From Magnetospirillum moscoviense (lineage in GTDB: Bacteria; Pseudomonadota; Alphaproteobacteria; Rhodospirillales; Magnetospirillaceae), in the NCBI RefSeq assembly GCF_001650635.1, contig NZ_LWQU01000125.1, forward strand, positions 1 to 52,426: a stretch of 52,426 nt of DNA. The letters run 5' to 3'. Numbering within the stretch: the first letter of the stretch is position 1; every line of letters starts with the position of its first letter. Below the pieces are notes generated by a model. The model was given only the letters and a program-made list of their open reading frames with translations. It searched no databases and was not told where the DNA came from. Position numbers and translations under genes: made by a program. Shown here piece by piece: positions 25,520-33,461 of this stretch.

Positions 25520-26419
25520 ATGGAGCGTATTGGCAAATACGTGGTGCATAAGGCGGCCGTATCGACCGGTTATGCCAAGGTGTTCTTCTGCCACGACCCG
25601 GATTTGCAGATACCGGTGGCGGTGAAGCTTTTCAATCCGCGTGCCGCCGAGGAAGGCGCTATGAGCGCGCCGCAATTGCTGGCCCGCTTCCAGGCGGAGG
25701 CGCGCTCGCTGGCGGCGTTCGACCACCCGCACATCATCTCGGTCAAGGCGATGGAGGTTCTGGCCGACGGTCGGCCGTTCTTCGTCATGCCCTACATGCC
25801 GGCCGGCCTGACCTTCGAGATCGGCAAGGATTCCATGGTCGAGGGTGCGGCCGAACAAGACGTGCCGCGCCGGCTGGCGCTGGTCCGCGCCTTGGCGGTG
25901 CTGCGCCAGGCCTCGGCCGGCCTGATGGCGATCCACCGGCGCGGCATGGTGCACCGGTCGATCCAGCCGTCCAATCTGTTGCTGACCGCGCGCGAGAACG
26001 GTCAGATCCGCATCGCCGATTTCAGCACCATCAAGCTGCCGGAACGCAACGCGCCGATGCCCGACCACTGGATCGGCGGGACCGATTATTGCGCGCCGGA
26101 ACAACGCGAGGCCGCCACCGCGGTCGGCCCCCAGGCCGACGTGTTCTCGCTGGGTGTGCTGACTTACCGCCTGCTGACCGGCGCCCTTCCGGTGTTGGCC
26201 GACGGCTCGGTGGAATTGCCGGCCAAGCATCCGCAGGTGCTGGTCGATCTGGTGGCCCATGCCACCGATCCCGACCAGGCCAGGCGCCCGGCCCATGCCG
26301 GTGTCTTCCTGCAGGAACTGGCCAAGGTTCCGACCGAGGCGGTCACCAAGCCGAAGGTGTCGGTGGTGCCGCTGCGCAAATCCATGGCCATCCCCAAGAA
26401 GGCGCCGACGGCAAGCTGA
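25520..26419 (+). CDS. Ser/Thr kinase-fold protein, predicted pseudokinase
   Basis: 299 residues, clearly a paralogue of the preceding kinase (shared NLLLTAREN, YCAPEQRE, YRLLTGALPV). It keeps Lys36 (VAVK), Glu60, Asn152 and Asp167, but the catalytic loop reads HRSIQPSN (145-152): the essential Asp is Ser147 and the Lys is Gln149. DFG has become DFS (167-169). Nucleotide binding may survive but phosphotransfer is not expected, so a regulatory partner or scaffold for the neighbouring kinase is the likely role. The C-terminal tail is basic (KPKVSVVPLRKSMAIPKK). The ATG at 25445, behind a G-run, would add 25 residues and cannot be excluded. Confidence 0.87.
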   Translation: MERIGKYVVHKAAVSTGYAKVFFCHDPDLQIPVAVKLFNPRAAEEGAMSAPQLLARFQAEARSLAAFDHPHIISVKAMEVLADGRPFFVMPYMPAGLTFEIGKDSMVEGAAEQDVPRRLALVRALAVLRQASAGLMAIHRRGMVHRSIQPSNLLLTARENGQIRIADFSTIKLPERNAPMPDHWIGGTDYCAPEQREAATAVGPQADVFSLGVLTYRLLTGALPVLADGSVELPAKHPQVLVDLVAHATDPDQARRPAHAGVFLQELAKVPTEAVTKPKVSVVPLRKSMAIPKKAPTAS

Positions 26420-26456
26420 TCTTGCGTCGGCGGGTGGGCTCGGCCATCCTTGGCCG

Positions 26457-27230
26457 ATGAACCAGATTTCCCCTCGGATCCCCCGTAGCGCCCTGGTGAC
26501 CGGCGCCGGGCGGCGCATCGGCCGAGCCATCGCCCTTGACCTGGCCCAGGCCGGCTTCGCCGTCGCCTTGCACTATTCCCGCTCGGCCGACGAGGTCGGC
26601 GCCCTGGCGGCCGAGATCGCTGCCCGGGGCGGGCGAGCGGTGCCGCTCAAGGCCGACCTGGCGATCGAGGCCGAGGTCGCCCCCCTGGTCGGCCGCGCCG
26701 TCGCGGCATTGGGACCGCTGGGGCTGTTGGTCAACAACGCCTCGACCTTCGAGCGCGACGAGGTCCACGACGCCACCCGGGCTAGCTGGGATCTGCATCT
26801 CGAGGTCAACCTGCGCGCGCCGTTCGTGCTGTCGCAAGCCTTCGCCGCCGCCCTGCCCGCCGAGGCCGAAGGGGTGATCGTCAACCTGCTTGACCAGCGG
26901 GTGTGGAACCTGACGCCGCATTTCGTCACCTACACCGTCAGCAAGGCCGGCTTGTGGACCCTGACCCAGACCCTGGCCCTGGCCCTGGCCCCACGCATCC
27001 GGGTCGCCGGGATCGGTCCGGGTCCGGCCTTGGCCTCGGTCCGCCAAAGCCCCGAGCAATTCGCCGCCCAATGTGCCAGCACGCCTTTGGGGAAAGGGAC
27101 CAGCCCGGCCGAGATCGTGCACGCCTTGCGCTTCATCTTGTCGTCGCCCTCGTTCACCGGCCAGATGCTGGCCCTGGATGGCGGCCAGCATCTTCAGTGG
27201 GCGGCGGGGCCGTCCGGGCTGGATGAGTAA
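26457..27230 (+). CDS. Short-chain dehydrogenase, pteridine reductase-like
   Basis: 257-residue NAD(P)H-dependent SDR. The cofactor motif TGAGRRIGRAIA (TGxxxRxG with the extra Arg) is characteristic of pteridine/dihydromonapterin reductases such as PTR1 and FolM. NNAS and the catalytic YTVSK (Tyr-x3-Lys) are present, as is GIGPGPALAS. DQRVWNLTP before the Tyr also resembles that subfamily. A role in pterin or folate cofactor reduction is inferred. It starts 37 bases after the pseudokinase stop with no clear Shine-Dalgarno; co-transcription with the kinases is possible but unproven. Confidence 0.87.
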   Translation: MNQISPRIPRSALVTGAGRRIGRAIALDLAQAGFAVALHYSRSADEVGALAAEIAARGGRAVPLKADLAIEAEVAPLVGRAVAALGPLGLLVNNASTFERDEVHDATRASWDLHLEVNLRAPFVLSQAFAAALPAEAEGVIVNLLDQRVWNLTPHFVTYTVSKAGLWTLTQTLALALAPRIRVAGIGPGPALASVRQSPEQFAAQCASTPLGKGTSPAEIVHALRFILSSPSFTGQMLALDGGQHLQWAAGPSGLDE

Positions 27231-27370
27231 ATGAATATGCTGGAATTTTGCCTTTAGACGGCGGGATGTGCGGAAGTTTTGCACAGACGGGGTGGGCGGG
27301 GGCCTGTAGCGGGTCGGTAGGGGGGTGTCCAGAGATATTCCAGTCAGTTTACCGAATTTTTACCCTTGAC

Positions 27371-27398
27371 TTGACCTAACTAATTGAAAAATAACAAT
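27371..27398 (+). promoter_or_regulatory. Candidate sigma-70 promoter for the uvrC operon
   Basis: TTGACC (27371-27376), 16-bp spacer, AACAAT (27393-27398), in an AT-rich stretch. A second TTGACT overlaps one period upstream. It would give a ~180-base leader for uvrC. The -10 is a weak match. Confidence 0.35.
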
Positions 27399-27487
27399 CC
27401 TGTCCGGATGCCCATAAAATGGGCAGTTTGGTGGCATTGAGAGGAGTCCTGGGGCCGGCCTGCCTCCACCCCGTTTTGCCAACAGAC

Positions 27488-27496
27488 TTATCCACA
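27488..27496 (+). promoter_or_regulatory. Perfect DnaA-box-like nonamer upstream of uvrC
   Basis: TTATCCACA, exact DnaA box consensus, forming one arm of an inverted repeat with GTGGATA at 27501-27507. It is the second perfect copy in intergenic DNA of this window. One box plus one degenerate box is not an origin; regulation of uvrC by DnaA is speculation. Confidence 0.4.
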
Positions 27497-27585
27497 GGAA
27501 TCGTGGATAGAGTTTTCACACCAACGCACAGCACGGCGAATCGCAATGTTTCTGCGGTATTAAGCAGTTTCACCTATGAAACACC

Positions 27586-29481
27586 ATGAGCGAACCGATC
27601 ATCCCCCCCATTGAATCCCCCTTGCCCGACGGGCCGCTGGCCCAGGGCGTGGCGGTCATCGCCCGCAACCTCGAGACGATGCCGTCGTCGCCGGGGGTGT
27701 ACCGCATGCTCAACGCCAAGGGCGAGCCGCTTTACGTCGGCAAGGCCAAGAACCTGAAGAAGCGGGTGGTGGCCTATACCCGGCCCGAGCGCCAGACCCT
27801 GCGCATCCAGCGCATGATCGCCGAAACCGTGGCGATGGAGGTGATCACCACCCATACCGAGGTGGAAGCGCTGCTGCTGGAAAGCAGCCTGATCAAGACG
27901 CTGGGGCCGCGCTACAACATCCTTTTGAAGGACGACAAATCCTTCCCCGAGATCCTGATCACCGCCGATCATGACTGGCCGCAGATCGTCAAGCATCGCG
28001 GCGCCCACAGTCGCAAGGGCGAGTATTTCGGCCCGTTCGCCTCGGCCGGCGCGGTCAATCAGACCTTGGCCGCCCTGCAGCGGGCCTTTCTGCTGCGGTC
28101 CTGTTCCGACCAGGTGTTCGCCACCCGTACCCGGCCGTGCCTGCTGTTCCAGATCAAGCGCTGCGCGGCACCTTGCGCCGATCGCATCGACAAGGACACC
28201 TATGACGGTTTGGTGGCCGAAGCCCGGGCCTTCCTGTCGGGGCAAAGCCAGGCCGTCCAGCAGGACCTGGTCGCGCGGATGGAAGCGGCCAGCGCCATGA
28301 TGGAATACGAAGAGGCGGCGGTCTTTCGCGACCGCATCCGGGCGCTGACCCGCATCCAGGCCCACCAGGACATCCACGCCGCTGGCGTGGTCGAGGCCGA
28401 CGTGGTGGCGATGTTCCAGGGCGGCGGCCTGACCTGCGTGCAGGTGTTCTTCTTCAGGAGCGGCTGCAATTACGGCAACCGCGCCTATTTTCCCCAGCAT
28501 GCCCAAGACCAGGAGCCGGGCGAGGTGATGGCCGCCTTCCTGGGCCAGTTCTACGCCGACAAGCGGCCGCCGGCCGAGGTGCTGACCAATATCGAACCGG
28601 CCGAGCAGGCCATCGTCGCCAGCGCGTTGTCGGCCAAGGCCGGGCGCAAGGTGGTGGTGTCGTGGCCCCAGCGCGGCGACAAGCGCCGGCTGGTCGATCA
28701 TGTCGCCGACAATGCCCGCGAAGCCCTGGGGCGGCGGCTGGCGGAATCCTCGGCCCAGGCCAAGCTGCTGGACGGCGTCGCCGAGTTGTTCGGCCTGGAC
28801 GGGCCGCCCGCGCGCATCGAGGTCTACGACAACAGCCACATCCAGGGCACCAACGCGGTGGGCGCGATGATCGTGGCCGGTCCCGACGGCCTGATGAAGG
28901 CGGCCTATCGCACCTTCAACATCCGCTCGACCGAACTGACCCCCGGCGACGATTACGCCATGATGCGGGAAGTGCTGACCCGGCGGTTCCAGCGGGCCCG
29001 CAAGGAGGACCCGGACCGCGACAAGGGATTGTGGCCCGATCTGGTGCTGATCGACGGCGGCCAGGGCCAATTGACGGTGGCGGTCGAGGTGTTCGCCGAG
29101 CTTGGCCTGGACGACGTGGCCCTGGTGGCCATCGCCAAGGGCCCCGACCGCAATGCCGGGCGCGAGCAGTTCTTCATGGAAGGGCGGACGCCCTTCATGC
29201 TGCCGCCCCGCGACCCGGTGCTTTACTTCCTGCAGCGCCTGCGCGACGAAGCGCACCGTTTCGCCATCGGCACCCACCGGGCGCGCCGGGCCAAGGGCCT
29301 GCAGACCTCGCCCTTGGACGAGGTCGCGGGAATCGGCGCCAAGCGCAAGAAGGCGCTGCTGCACCATTTCGGCTCGGCCCGCGAGGTTGCCGCCGCCGGG
29401 CTGGCCGATCTTTCGGCGGTGCCCGGCATCTCGCAGGCGATCGCCAAAAAAATCTATGACCATTTTCATCCGCACGGCTAA
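27586..29481 (+). CDS. uvrC: Excinuclease ABC subunit C
   Basis: 631 residues. UvrC makes both incisions in nucleotide excision repair. The N-terminal GIY-YIG nuclease reads [20 protein letters not shown] (about 37-56), a UVR motif ([17 protein letters not shown]) binds UvrB, and the RNase H-like C-terminal nuclease has [17 protein letters not shown]. Helix-hairpin-helix repeats close the protein ([30 protein letters not shown]). Length is typical. It heads a tight run with pgsA and molybdopterin genes. Confidence 0.97.
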   Translation: MSEPIIPPIESPLPDGPLAQGVAVIARNLETMPSSPGVYRMLNAKGEPLYVGKAKNLKKRVVAYTRPERQTLRIQRMIAETVAMEVITTHTEVEALLLESSLIKTLGPRYNILLKDDKSFPEILITADHDWPQIVKHRGAHSRKGEYFGPFASAGAVNQTLAALQRAFLLRSCSDQVFATRTRPCLLFQIKRCAAPCADRIDKDTYDGLVAEARAFLSGQSQAVQQDLVARMEAASAMMEYEEAAVFRDRIRALTRIQAHQDIHAAGVVEADVVAMFQGGGLTCVQVFFFRSGCNYGNRAYFPQHAQDQEPGEVMAAFLGQFYADKRPPAEVLTNIEPAEQAIVASALSAKAGRKVVVSWPQRGDKRRLVDHVADNAREALGRRLAESSAQAKLLDGVAELFGLDGPPARIEVYDNSHIQGTNAVGAMIVAGPDGLMKAAYRTFNIRSTELTPGDDYAMMREVLTRRFQRARKEDPDRDKGLWPDLVLIDGGQGQLTVAVEVFAELGLDDVALVAIAKGPDRNAGREQFFMEGRTPFMLPPRDPVLYFLQRLRDEAHRFAIGTHRARRAKGLQTSPLDEVAGIGAKRKKALLHHFGSAREVAAAGLADLSAVPGISQAIAKKIYDHFHPHG

Positions 29482-29511
29482 GATGCCCGGCCCTTTCCTT
29501 CGCGGTATTCG

Positions 29512-30069
29512 ATGCTGACCAGCCTGCCCAACCTGCTGACCTTGTCACGGATCGTCGTCATCCCGATGGTGGTGGCCGCCTTCTATGTCGAGGGCGACTG
29601 GGCCCGTTGGGTCGCCTGCGGCCTGTTCGTCGCCGCCGCCGTCACCGACTGGTTCGATGGCTGGCTGGCACGACAGTGGAACCAGGTCTCGGCCTTCGGT
29701 CGTTTTCTCGACCCCATCGCCGACAAGCTGCTGGTGGCCGCCGTCTTGTTCATGCTGGTGGCCTTCGACCGGGTCGGTCCGATCAGCCTGTTGCCGGCCC
29801 TGGTGATCTTGCTGCGCGAGATTCTGGTGTCGGGCCTGCGCGAATTCCTGGCCGAGGTGCGGGTCGGCATGCCGGTGACCCGCCTGGCCAAATGGAAGAC
29901 CGGCTTCCAGATGGTGGCGCTGGCCTTGCTGCTGGTCGGCGATTCCGGGCCGGATGGGCTGGCGGTGCGTGAAATCGGCGAAGCGGCCCTGTGGGTCGCC
30001 GCCGTGCTGACCTTGGTCACCGGCTGGGACTACCTGCAATCCGGCCTGCGCCACCTGAAGGAACAATGA
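29512..30069 (+). CDS. pgsA: CDP-diacylglycerol--glycerol-3-phosphate 3-phosphatidyltransferase
   Basis: 185-residue integral membrane enzyme that makes phosphatidylglycerophosphate, the precursor of phosphatidylglycerol and cardiolipin. The CDP-alcohol phosphotransferase motif is complete: D46-x2-D49-G50-x2-A53-R54-x8-G63-x3-D67-x3-D71. Several hydrophobic helices follow. It starts 30 bases after uvrC, a gene order common in proteobacteria, and its TGA overlaps the ATG of mobB. Confidence 0.94.
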   Translation: MLTSLPNLLTLSRIVVIPMVVAAFYVEGDWARWVACGLFVAAAVTDWFDGWLARQWNQVSAFGRFLDPIADKLLVAAVLFMLVAFDRVGPISLLPALVILLREILVSGLREFLAEVRVGMPVTRLAKWKTGFQMVALALLLVGDSGPDGLAVREIGEAALWVAAVLTLVTGWDYLQSGLRHLKEQ

Positions 30070-30566
30070 TGCGCCTGTTCGGCTTTTCGGGGCATTCGGG
30101 TAGCGGCAAGACCACGCTGATGGTCAAGCTGATCCCGCTGCTGACCGCGCGCGGCATTTCGGTCTCGACCATCAAGCAGGCCAATGCCGGTTTCGACGCC
30201 GACAAGCCGGGCAAGGATTCGTACGAACACCGCGCCGCCGGCGCCGGCGAGGTGATGGTGGCGTCCGGCCGACGCTGGGCCCTGATGCACGAATATCGCG
30301 ACCAGCCGGAATTCACCGAGGCCGAGCTGCTGGCGCGGATGAGCCCGGTCGATCTGATCCTGGTCGAAGGGTTCCGCCGCTGGCCGCATCCGCGCATCGA
30401 GGTGTGGCGCGAAGCCGTCGGCAAGCCGCCGCTTTATCCCGACGACCCGCTGGTGGTGGCGCTGGCCAGCCCCGATCATCCCGAAGGCCTGGATCGTCCG
30501 CGTCTGGACCTTGACGACGTGGCCGCCATTGCCGACTTCCTGTTGAAACAGGTTGGCCTGCCATGA
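30066..30566 (+). CDS. mobB: Molybdopterin-guanine dinucleotide biosynthesis protein B
   Basis: 166-residue P-loop GTPase with Walker A GHSGSGKTT near the N-terminus and the family's STIKQANAGFDADKPGKDSYEHRAAGA block, followed by LILVEGFRRWPHPRIEV. It assists conversion of molybdopterin to the guanine dinucleotide cofactor; MobA is not in the window. Start ATG 30066 overlaps the pgsA stop (ATGA); a second ATG at 30069 is equally possible. Together with moaD and moaE it forms a molybdenum cofactor cluster. Confidence 0.93.
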   Translation: MMRLFGFSGHSGSGKTTLMVKLIPLLTARGISVSTIKQANAGFDADKPGKDSYEHRAAGAGEVMVASGRRWALMHEYRDQPEFTEAELLARMSPVDLILVEGFRRWPHPRIEVWREAVGKPPLYPDDPLVVALASPDHPEGLDRPRLDLDDVAAIADFLLKQVGLP

Positions 30567-30820
30567 AGATCCTGTATTTCGCCTGGCTGAAAGCCAAGAC
30601 CGGAACGGCCGAGGAAGAGGTCTCGCCGCCGGCCGCCATCGCCACAATCGCCGATCTGGTGGAATGGCTGAAGGGCCGCTCGCCCGGCCATGCCGATGCC
30701 TTGTCCGACCTGCGCCTGATCCGCGTCGCGGTCAACCAGGACCATGTCGGGTTGGATCATCCGGTCGGGCCCAATGACGAGGTGGCCTTCTTCCCGCCGG
30801 TCACCGGGGGCGGGCGGTGA
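30563..30820 (+). CDS. moaD: Molybdopterin synthase small subunit, with a C-terminal extension
   Basis: 85-residue ubiquitin-like sulfur carrier that donates sulfur to precursor Z with MoaE. The N-terminus MKILYFAWLKAKTGTAEEEV and the C-terminus NDEVAFFPPVTGG match MoaD. It normally ends in Gly-Gly, the thiocarboxylated residue; here the frame reads TGGGR before the stop, so the chain ends in Arg. Either it is trimmed or this is an unusual terminus. It overlaps mobB by four bases and moaE by four (GTGA). Confidence 0.92.
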   Translation: MKILYFAWLKAKTGTAEEEVSPPAAIATIADLVEWLKGRSPGHADALSDLRLIRVAVNQDHVGLDHPVGPNDEVAFFPPVTGGGR

Positions 30821-31287
30821 TCCGCGTCCAGGCCGAGGATTTCGATCCCGGCGCCGAGCTGGCCGGCTTCGCCGCCGGTAACCACAAGGTCGGCGGCATC
30901 TGCATGTTTCTGGGGCTGGTCCGCGACTTCCTGGGGGCGGTGCCCGACGGGGCGCCCCCGGTCACGGCCATGACCCTGGAACATTATCCCGGCATGACCG
31001 AGAAGCAATTGGCCGCCATAGAGGCCCAGGCCCGCGCCCGCTGGCCGCTGGAAGAGGTGTTGATCATTCACCGTTTCGGTCGTCTGGAAGCCGGAGACCG
31101 CATCGTGCTGGTGGCGGCGGCCTCGGCCCACCGCGAGGCGGCCTTCGAGGCCTGCCACTTCCTGATCGACTGGCTGAAGACCAAGGCGCCGTTCTGGAAG
31201 CTGGAACATGCCGAAGGCGGCGATTTGTGGGTCGAGGCCAAGGAATCCGACGATCTGGCCGCCGAGCGCTGGGCAAAAAAGACCTAG
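30817..31287 (+). CDS. moaE: Molybdopterin synthase catalytic subunit
   Basis: 156 residues. It forms the heterotetramer with MoaD that inserts dithiolene sulfur into precursor Z. Active-site region KTKAPFWKLE contains the two conserved lysines, and the dimer/substrate segment HRFGRLEAGDRIVLVAAASAHR is intact. The GTG start overlaps the moaD stop, implying translational coupling. Last gene of the uvrC-pgsA-mobB-moaD-moaE run. Confidence 0.95.
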   Translation: MIRVQAEDFDPGAELAGFAAGNHKVGGICMFLGLVRDFLGAVPDGAPPVTAMTLEHYPGMTEKQLAAIEAQARARWPLEEVLIIHRFGRLEAGDRIVLVAAASAHREAAFEACHFLIDWLKTKAPFWKLEHAEGGDLWVEAKESDDLAAERWAKKT

Positions 31288-31364
31288 ATATCAGAGTCTT
31301 GTTGAATCCCGTCGGTTCGCGGGCGTAGCATGGGCGATCGGGCCTTTCGCTTGGGACGGGCGCC

Positions 31365-31832
31365 TTGCGCGAAATTGATACCTCTTCGGCGGCATTACGA
31401 GCAGCGAATGCATTCGCGCGCACGGCGGCGCTTGCCCCCGAGGCGTCGCCCATTCGTCCCGCCGACCCGGCCCGTCCCCGTTTCGAAGTGGGCGGGCGCG
31501 CCGCCCAGACCGATCCGCAGACCATCCGCCCGGCCTCAGGTCAACCGGCGGCCAATGACGACCTGCCCGCCGACCAGGGTGGCGTCACCGCCCGGCAGGG
31601 ATCGCGCGAACAGGGCGGGCTGATCGGGGCGCTGACCGCCTTCGTCGCCAAGGTCCTGGGCCAAAGGGGCGAGAGCGAGGGCGCCTTGGCCTCGTCCCGG
31701 CTGGCCGGCCAGCGTGCCTATGATGTCGCCACCGGGCGGGCGAAGCCGAACACGGCGGCGATCGCCCCCGAAGTGATGACGCCGTCGCTGCCGACCCTGT
31801 CGTCGGGACGGGTCCTCGATCTCAGCGTCTAA
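31365..31832 (+). CDS. Hypothetical protein, 155 aa, TTG start
   Basis: Low-complexity, Ala/Pro/Arg-rich protein beginning MREIDTSSAALRAANAFART and carrying one more structured helix (GGLIGALTAFVAKVLGQR) around residue 84-101. No signal peptide or known motif. The codon third-position pattern fits coding DNA of this genome, and the frame closes at 31832 just before GC content falls. The start is uncertain: TTG at 31365 with only a weak GGACGG upstream. I do not recognise the family. Confidence 0.55.
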   Translation: MREIDTSSAALRAANAFARTAALAPEASPIRPADPARPRFEVGGRAAQTDPQTIRPASGQPAANDDLPADQGGVTARQGSREQGGLIGALTAFVAKVLGQRGESEGALASSRLAGQRAYDVATGRAKPNTAAIAPEVMTPSLPTLSSGRVLDLSV

Positions 31833-32225
31833 TCCCTAGGCTGTTTCTTAGAGTTATTCTTGCCTTCGGCCGAGGGCCGGGATTTGCTGCCTTGCGCCTA
31901 CCTCTTTCGGATATCCACAGTGGTAATGCCAGGCCTAGGCGCTCATATGTCCTCATGTAATGAACGCGCTGCGGTCGGTTCGCCGCAGCATAGCGCTCGT
32001 GATAGCGCTCTGGTTGCGTGCTGTCCGATGAAATATACATGAACGATCGCGTGCCCTTTATTTATCCGCTTATGACAAAAGGGCCTGTGTTCATTCTGCG
32101 GACTAATTAAGTGGTTGCTGCGGCAACAGTTCCGGACTATGGACAAGGGCTGCGCAGTCACCCCGTATACAACGTTTAACGTTCGCGACGACCATTCAAT
32201 CTCAGTAAAACCGAGTGCCAAGACG
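31833..32225. other. AT-richer intergenic region before the PraR-like regulator
   Basis: About 390 bases with lower GC and no convincing ORF. It holds a hairpin GCTGCGG/CCGCAGC (about 31968-31989), a direct repeat of tAGCGCTc with 12-bp period directly after it (each AGCGCT itself a palindrome), and a hairpin GTTGC-TGCG-GCAAC (32114-32127). Such symmetrical sites suggest operator DNA for the downstream regulator. A short plus-strand frame and an ORF extension to 32115 lack coding character. Confidence 0.5.
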
Positions 32226-32612
32226 ATGACATCAAATTCGAATCCTGCTCGGCCCGCCAATCGTGCCAACGATACAGATCGCCATGTCGGGGCGCGTATC
32301 CGCGAGCGCAGGATCATGTTGGGTTTGTCCCAGCAGCAAATGGCGGACTTGATCGGCGTCACCTACCAGCAGGCCCACAAGTACGAGCGGGGCATCAACC
32401 GCATCTCGGCGGGTCGTCTGCACGAGATCGCCTTGGTTCTGGGCGTTCCCGTCGGCTATTTCTTCGAGGGGCTGGAAAGCCAGCGCAGCCCGGAATTGTC
32501 GGCGCGCCAGCGCATGTGCCTGGAACTGGCCCGCAATTTCACCGCCATCCAGAACGAGAAGCATCAGGAAGCGCTGTCGCAGATGGCCCGCGCCCTGGCC
32601 GCCGAGGCCTAG
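32226..32612 (+). CDS. XRE-family regulator of the PraR/PhrR type
   Basis: 128-residue DNA-binding protein with a single helix-turn-helix domain at about residues 20-80: HVGARIRERRIMLGLSQQQM, then GVTYQQAHKYERGINRISAG and LVLGVPVGYFFEGL. This matches the rhizobial PraR/PhrR/SinR-like family, whose members repress adhesin and quorum-sensing genes in Rhizobium. The C-terminal helix (ARNFTAIQNEKHQEALSQMARAL) may mediate oligomerisation. ATG 32226 is preferred; an open frame runs to 32115, with another ATG at 32139. Autoregulation through the upstream palindromes is an inference. Confidence 0.85.
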   Translation: MTSNSNPARPANRANDTDRHVGARIRERRIMLGLSQQQMADLIGVTYQQAHKYERGINRISAGRLHEIALVLGVPVGYFFEGLESQRSPELSARQRMCLELARNFTAIQNEKHQEALSQMARALAAEA

Positions 32613-32623
32613 TTTCGTCGTTC

Positions 32624-32664
32624 GTGTAAAAGTACACCGAGGCGAAGCCGAGGGACTTTTTCAC
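32624..32664. terminator. Shared hairpin between convergent regulator and M23 genes
   Basis: GTGTAAAAGT (32624-32633) faces ACTTTTTCAC (32655-32664), a 10-bp imperfect inverted repeat with one mismatch. A- and T-runs on the two arms suit termination in both directions. It overlaps the stop codon of the minus-strand M23 gene by a few bases. Confidence 0.5.
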
Positions 32665-33461
32665 GGGGACCAATTCCTTCCCAGGACCGCCTGGACCGTT
32701 TCCGGGTCCAGGCGGACATCCAGCCACGACGCGCCCCAATGCAGGTGCGGTCCGGTGGCCCGGCCCGAGGCGCCGACGGCGCCGATGGGCTGCCCTTTCC
32801 CGATCTTCTGGTCTTCCGTCACGTCCACCCGCGACAGGTGGGCGTAGACGCTTTGCAGCCCCAACCCGTGGTCGATCATCACAGTCTGGCCGGTGAAGAA
32901 CATGTCGGGATGGACCAGCGACACCTGGCCCGCGGCGATGGCGCGCACCGGCGCGCCGATGCCGGCGGCGATGTCGGTGCCGGAATGGGGTGAGCGGGGC
33001 TCGCCGTTCAGAATGCGTTGGCTGCCGAACACGCCCGAGACGATGCCCTCGGCCGGGGGCACCGCGCCGGCCAGATAGTCGGGCTGCGGCCCGATGATGG
33101 CGCGCCGGTCGGCGATCAATTGGTTTTCCGCCTTGATTCGGGCCAGTTGTGCCGGATCGGGACTGACCTTGGCCGGCGGCAATCCGTCGATGCGCTGGAC
33201 CGGCCAGTCGCGTCTGGCGATGGACAGGGTTTGCGTCCGCCCGTCCTCGGCCAGGATCGCCTGGGGGGCGGCGTCGCGGCCAAATCCCAACAAGAAGTGG
33301 CCGGCGGCATCGACCGGGACCGGACGGCCGTCAAGGGTGACCTTGGTGCCCGGACGGGTCACACCCACCACCAGGCCGCCTTGTTCCAGGCGGCCGCTCA
33401 GCTCGGCCGCCGCCGCCGGCAGGGAAACGGCCAGGGCCGCCGCCAAAATCACCGCTTTCAT
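32661..33461 (-). CDS. Exported M23-family (LytM) peptidase
   Basis: 266 residues with a signal peptide (MKAVILAAALAVSLPAAAA). An N-terminal Ig-like or all-beta region (to ~95) precedes the M23 domain. Zinc and catalytic residues are present: His159 and Asp163 in HSGTD, His208 in YAHLS, and His239/His241 in HLHW. It should be an active peptidoglycan endopeptidase in the periplasm. Its ATG overlaps the ctaA stop (ATGA), so it is translated with heme A synthase, an odd functional pairing. Confidence 0.92.
   Translation of the reverse strand: MKAVILAAALAVSLPAAAAELSGRLEQGGLVVGVTRPGTKVTLDGRPVPVDAAGHFLLGFGRDAAPQAILAEDGRTQTLSIARRDWPVQRIDGLPPAKVSPDPAQLARIKAENQLIADRRAIIGPQPDYLAGAVPPAEGIVSGVFGSQRILNGEPRSPHSGTDIAAGIGAPVRAIAAGQVSLVHPDMFFTGQTVMIDHGLGLQSVYAHLSRVDVTEDQKIGKGQPIGAVGASGRATGPHLHWGASWLDVRLDPETVQAVLGRNWSP

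Larger units (their letters stand above)
27231..27585. other. 355-bp intergenic region upstream of uvrC
   Basis: Less GC-rich than the surroundings, especially 27340-27400. It contains a candidate promoter (27371-27398), a perfect DnaA-box nonamer (27488-27496) within the inverted repeat TATCCAC/GTGGATA (27489-27507), and little else. A 65-codon minus-strand ORF inside it has no coding character. Confidence 0.5.

Noticed and set aside
27376-27573. 65-codon minus-strand ORF upstream of uvrC
   Set aside because: Runs through promoter and DnaA-box sequence, has no Shine-Dalgarno or coding bias.
27340-27580. Possible replication origin (AT-rich DNA plus DnaA box)
   Set aside because: Only one perfect box and one degenerate copy, and no parAB, hemE or dnaA neighbours; an origin needs a cluster of boxes.
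31860-32042. Short ORFs in the region before the PraR-like gene
   Set aside because: Low GC without codon bias, overlapping palindromes; judged intergenic.
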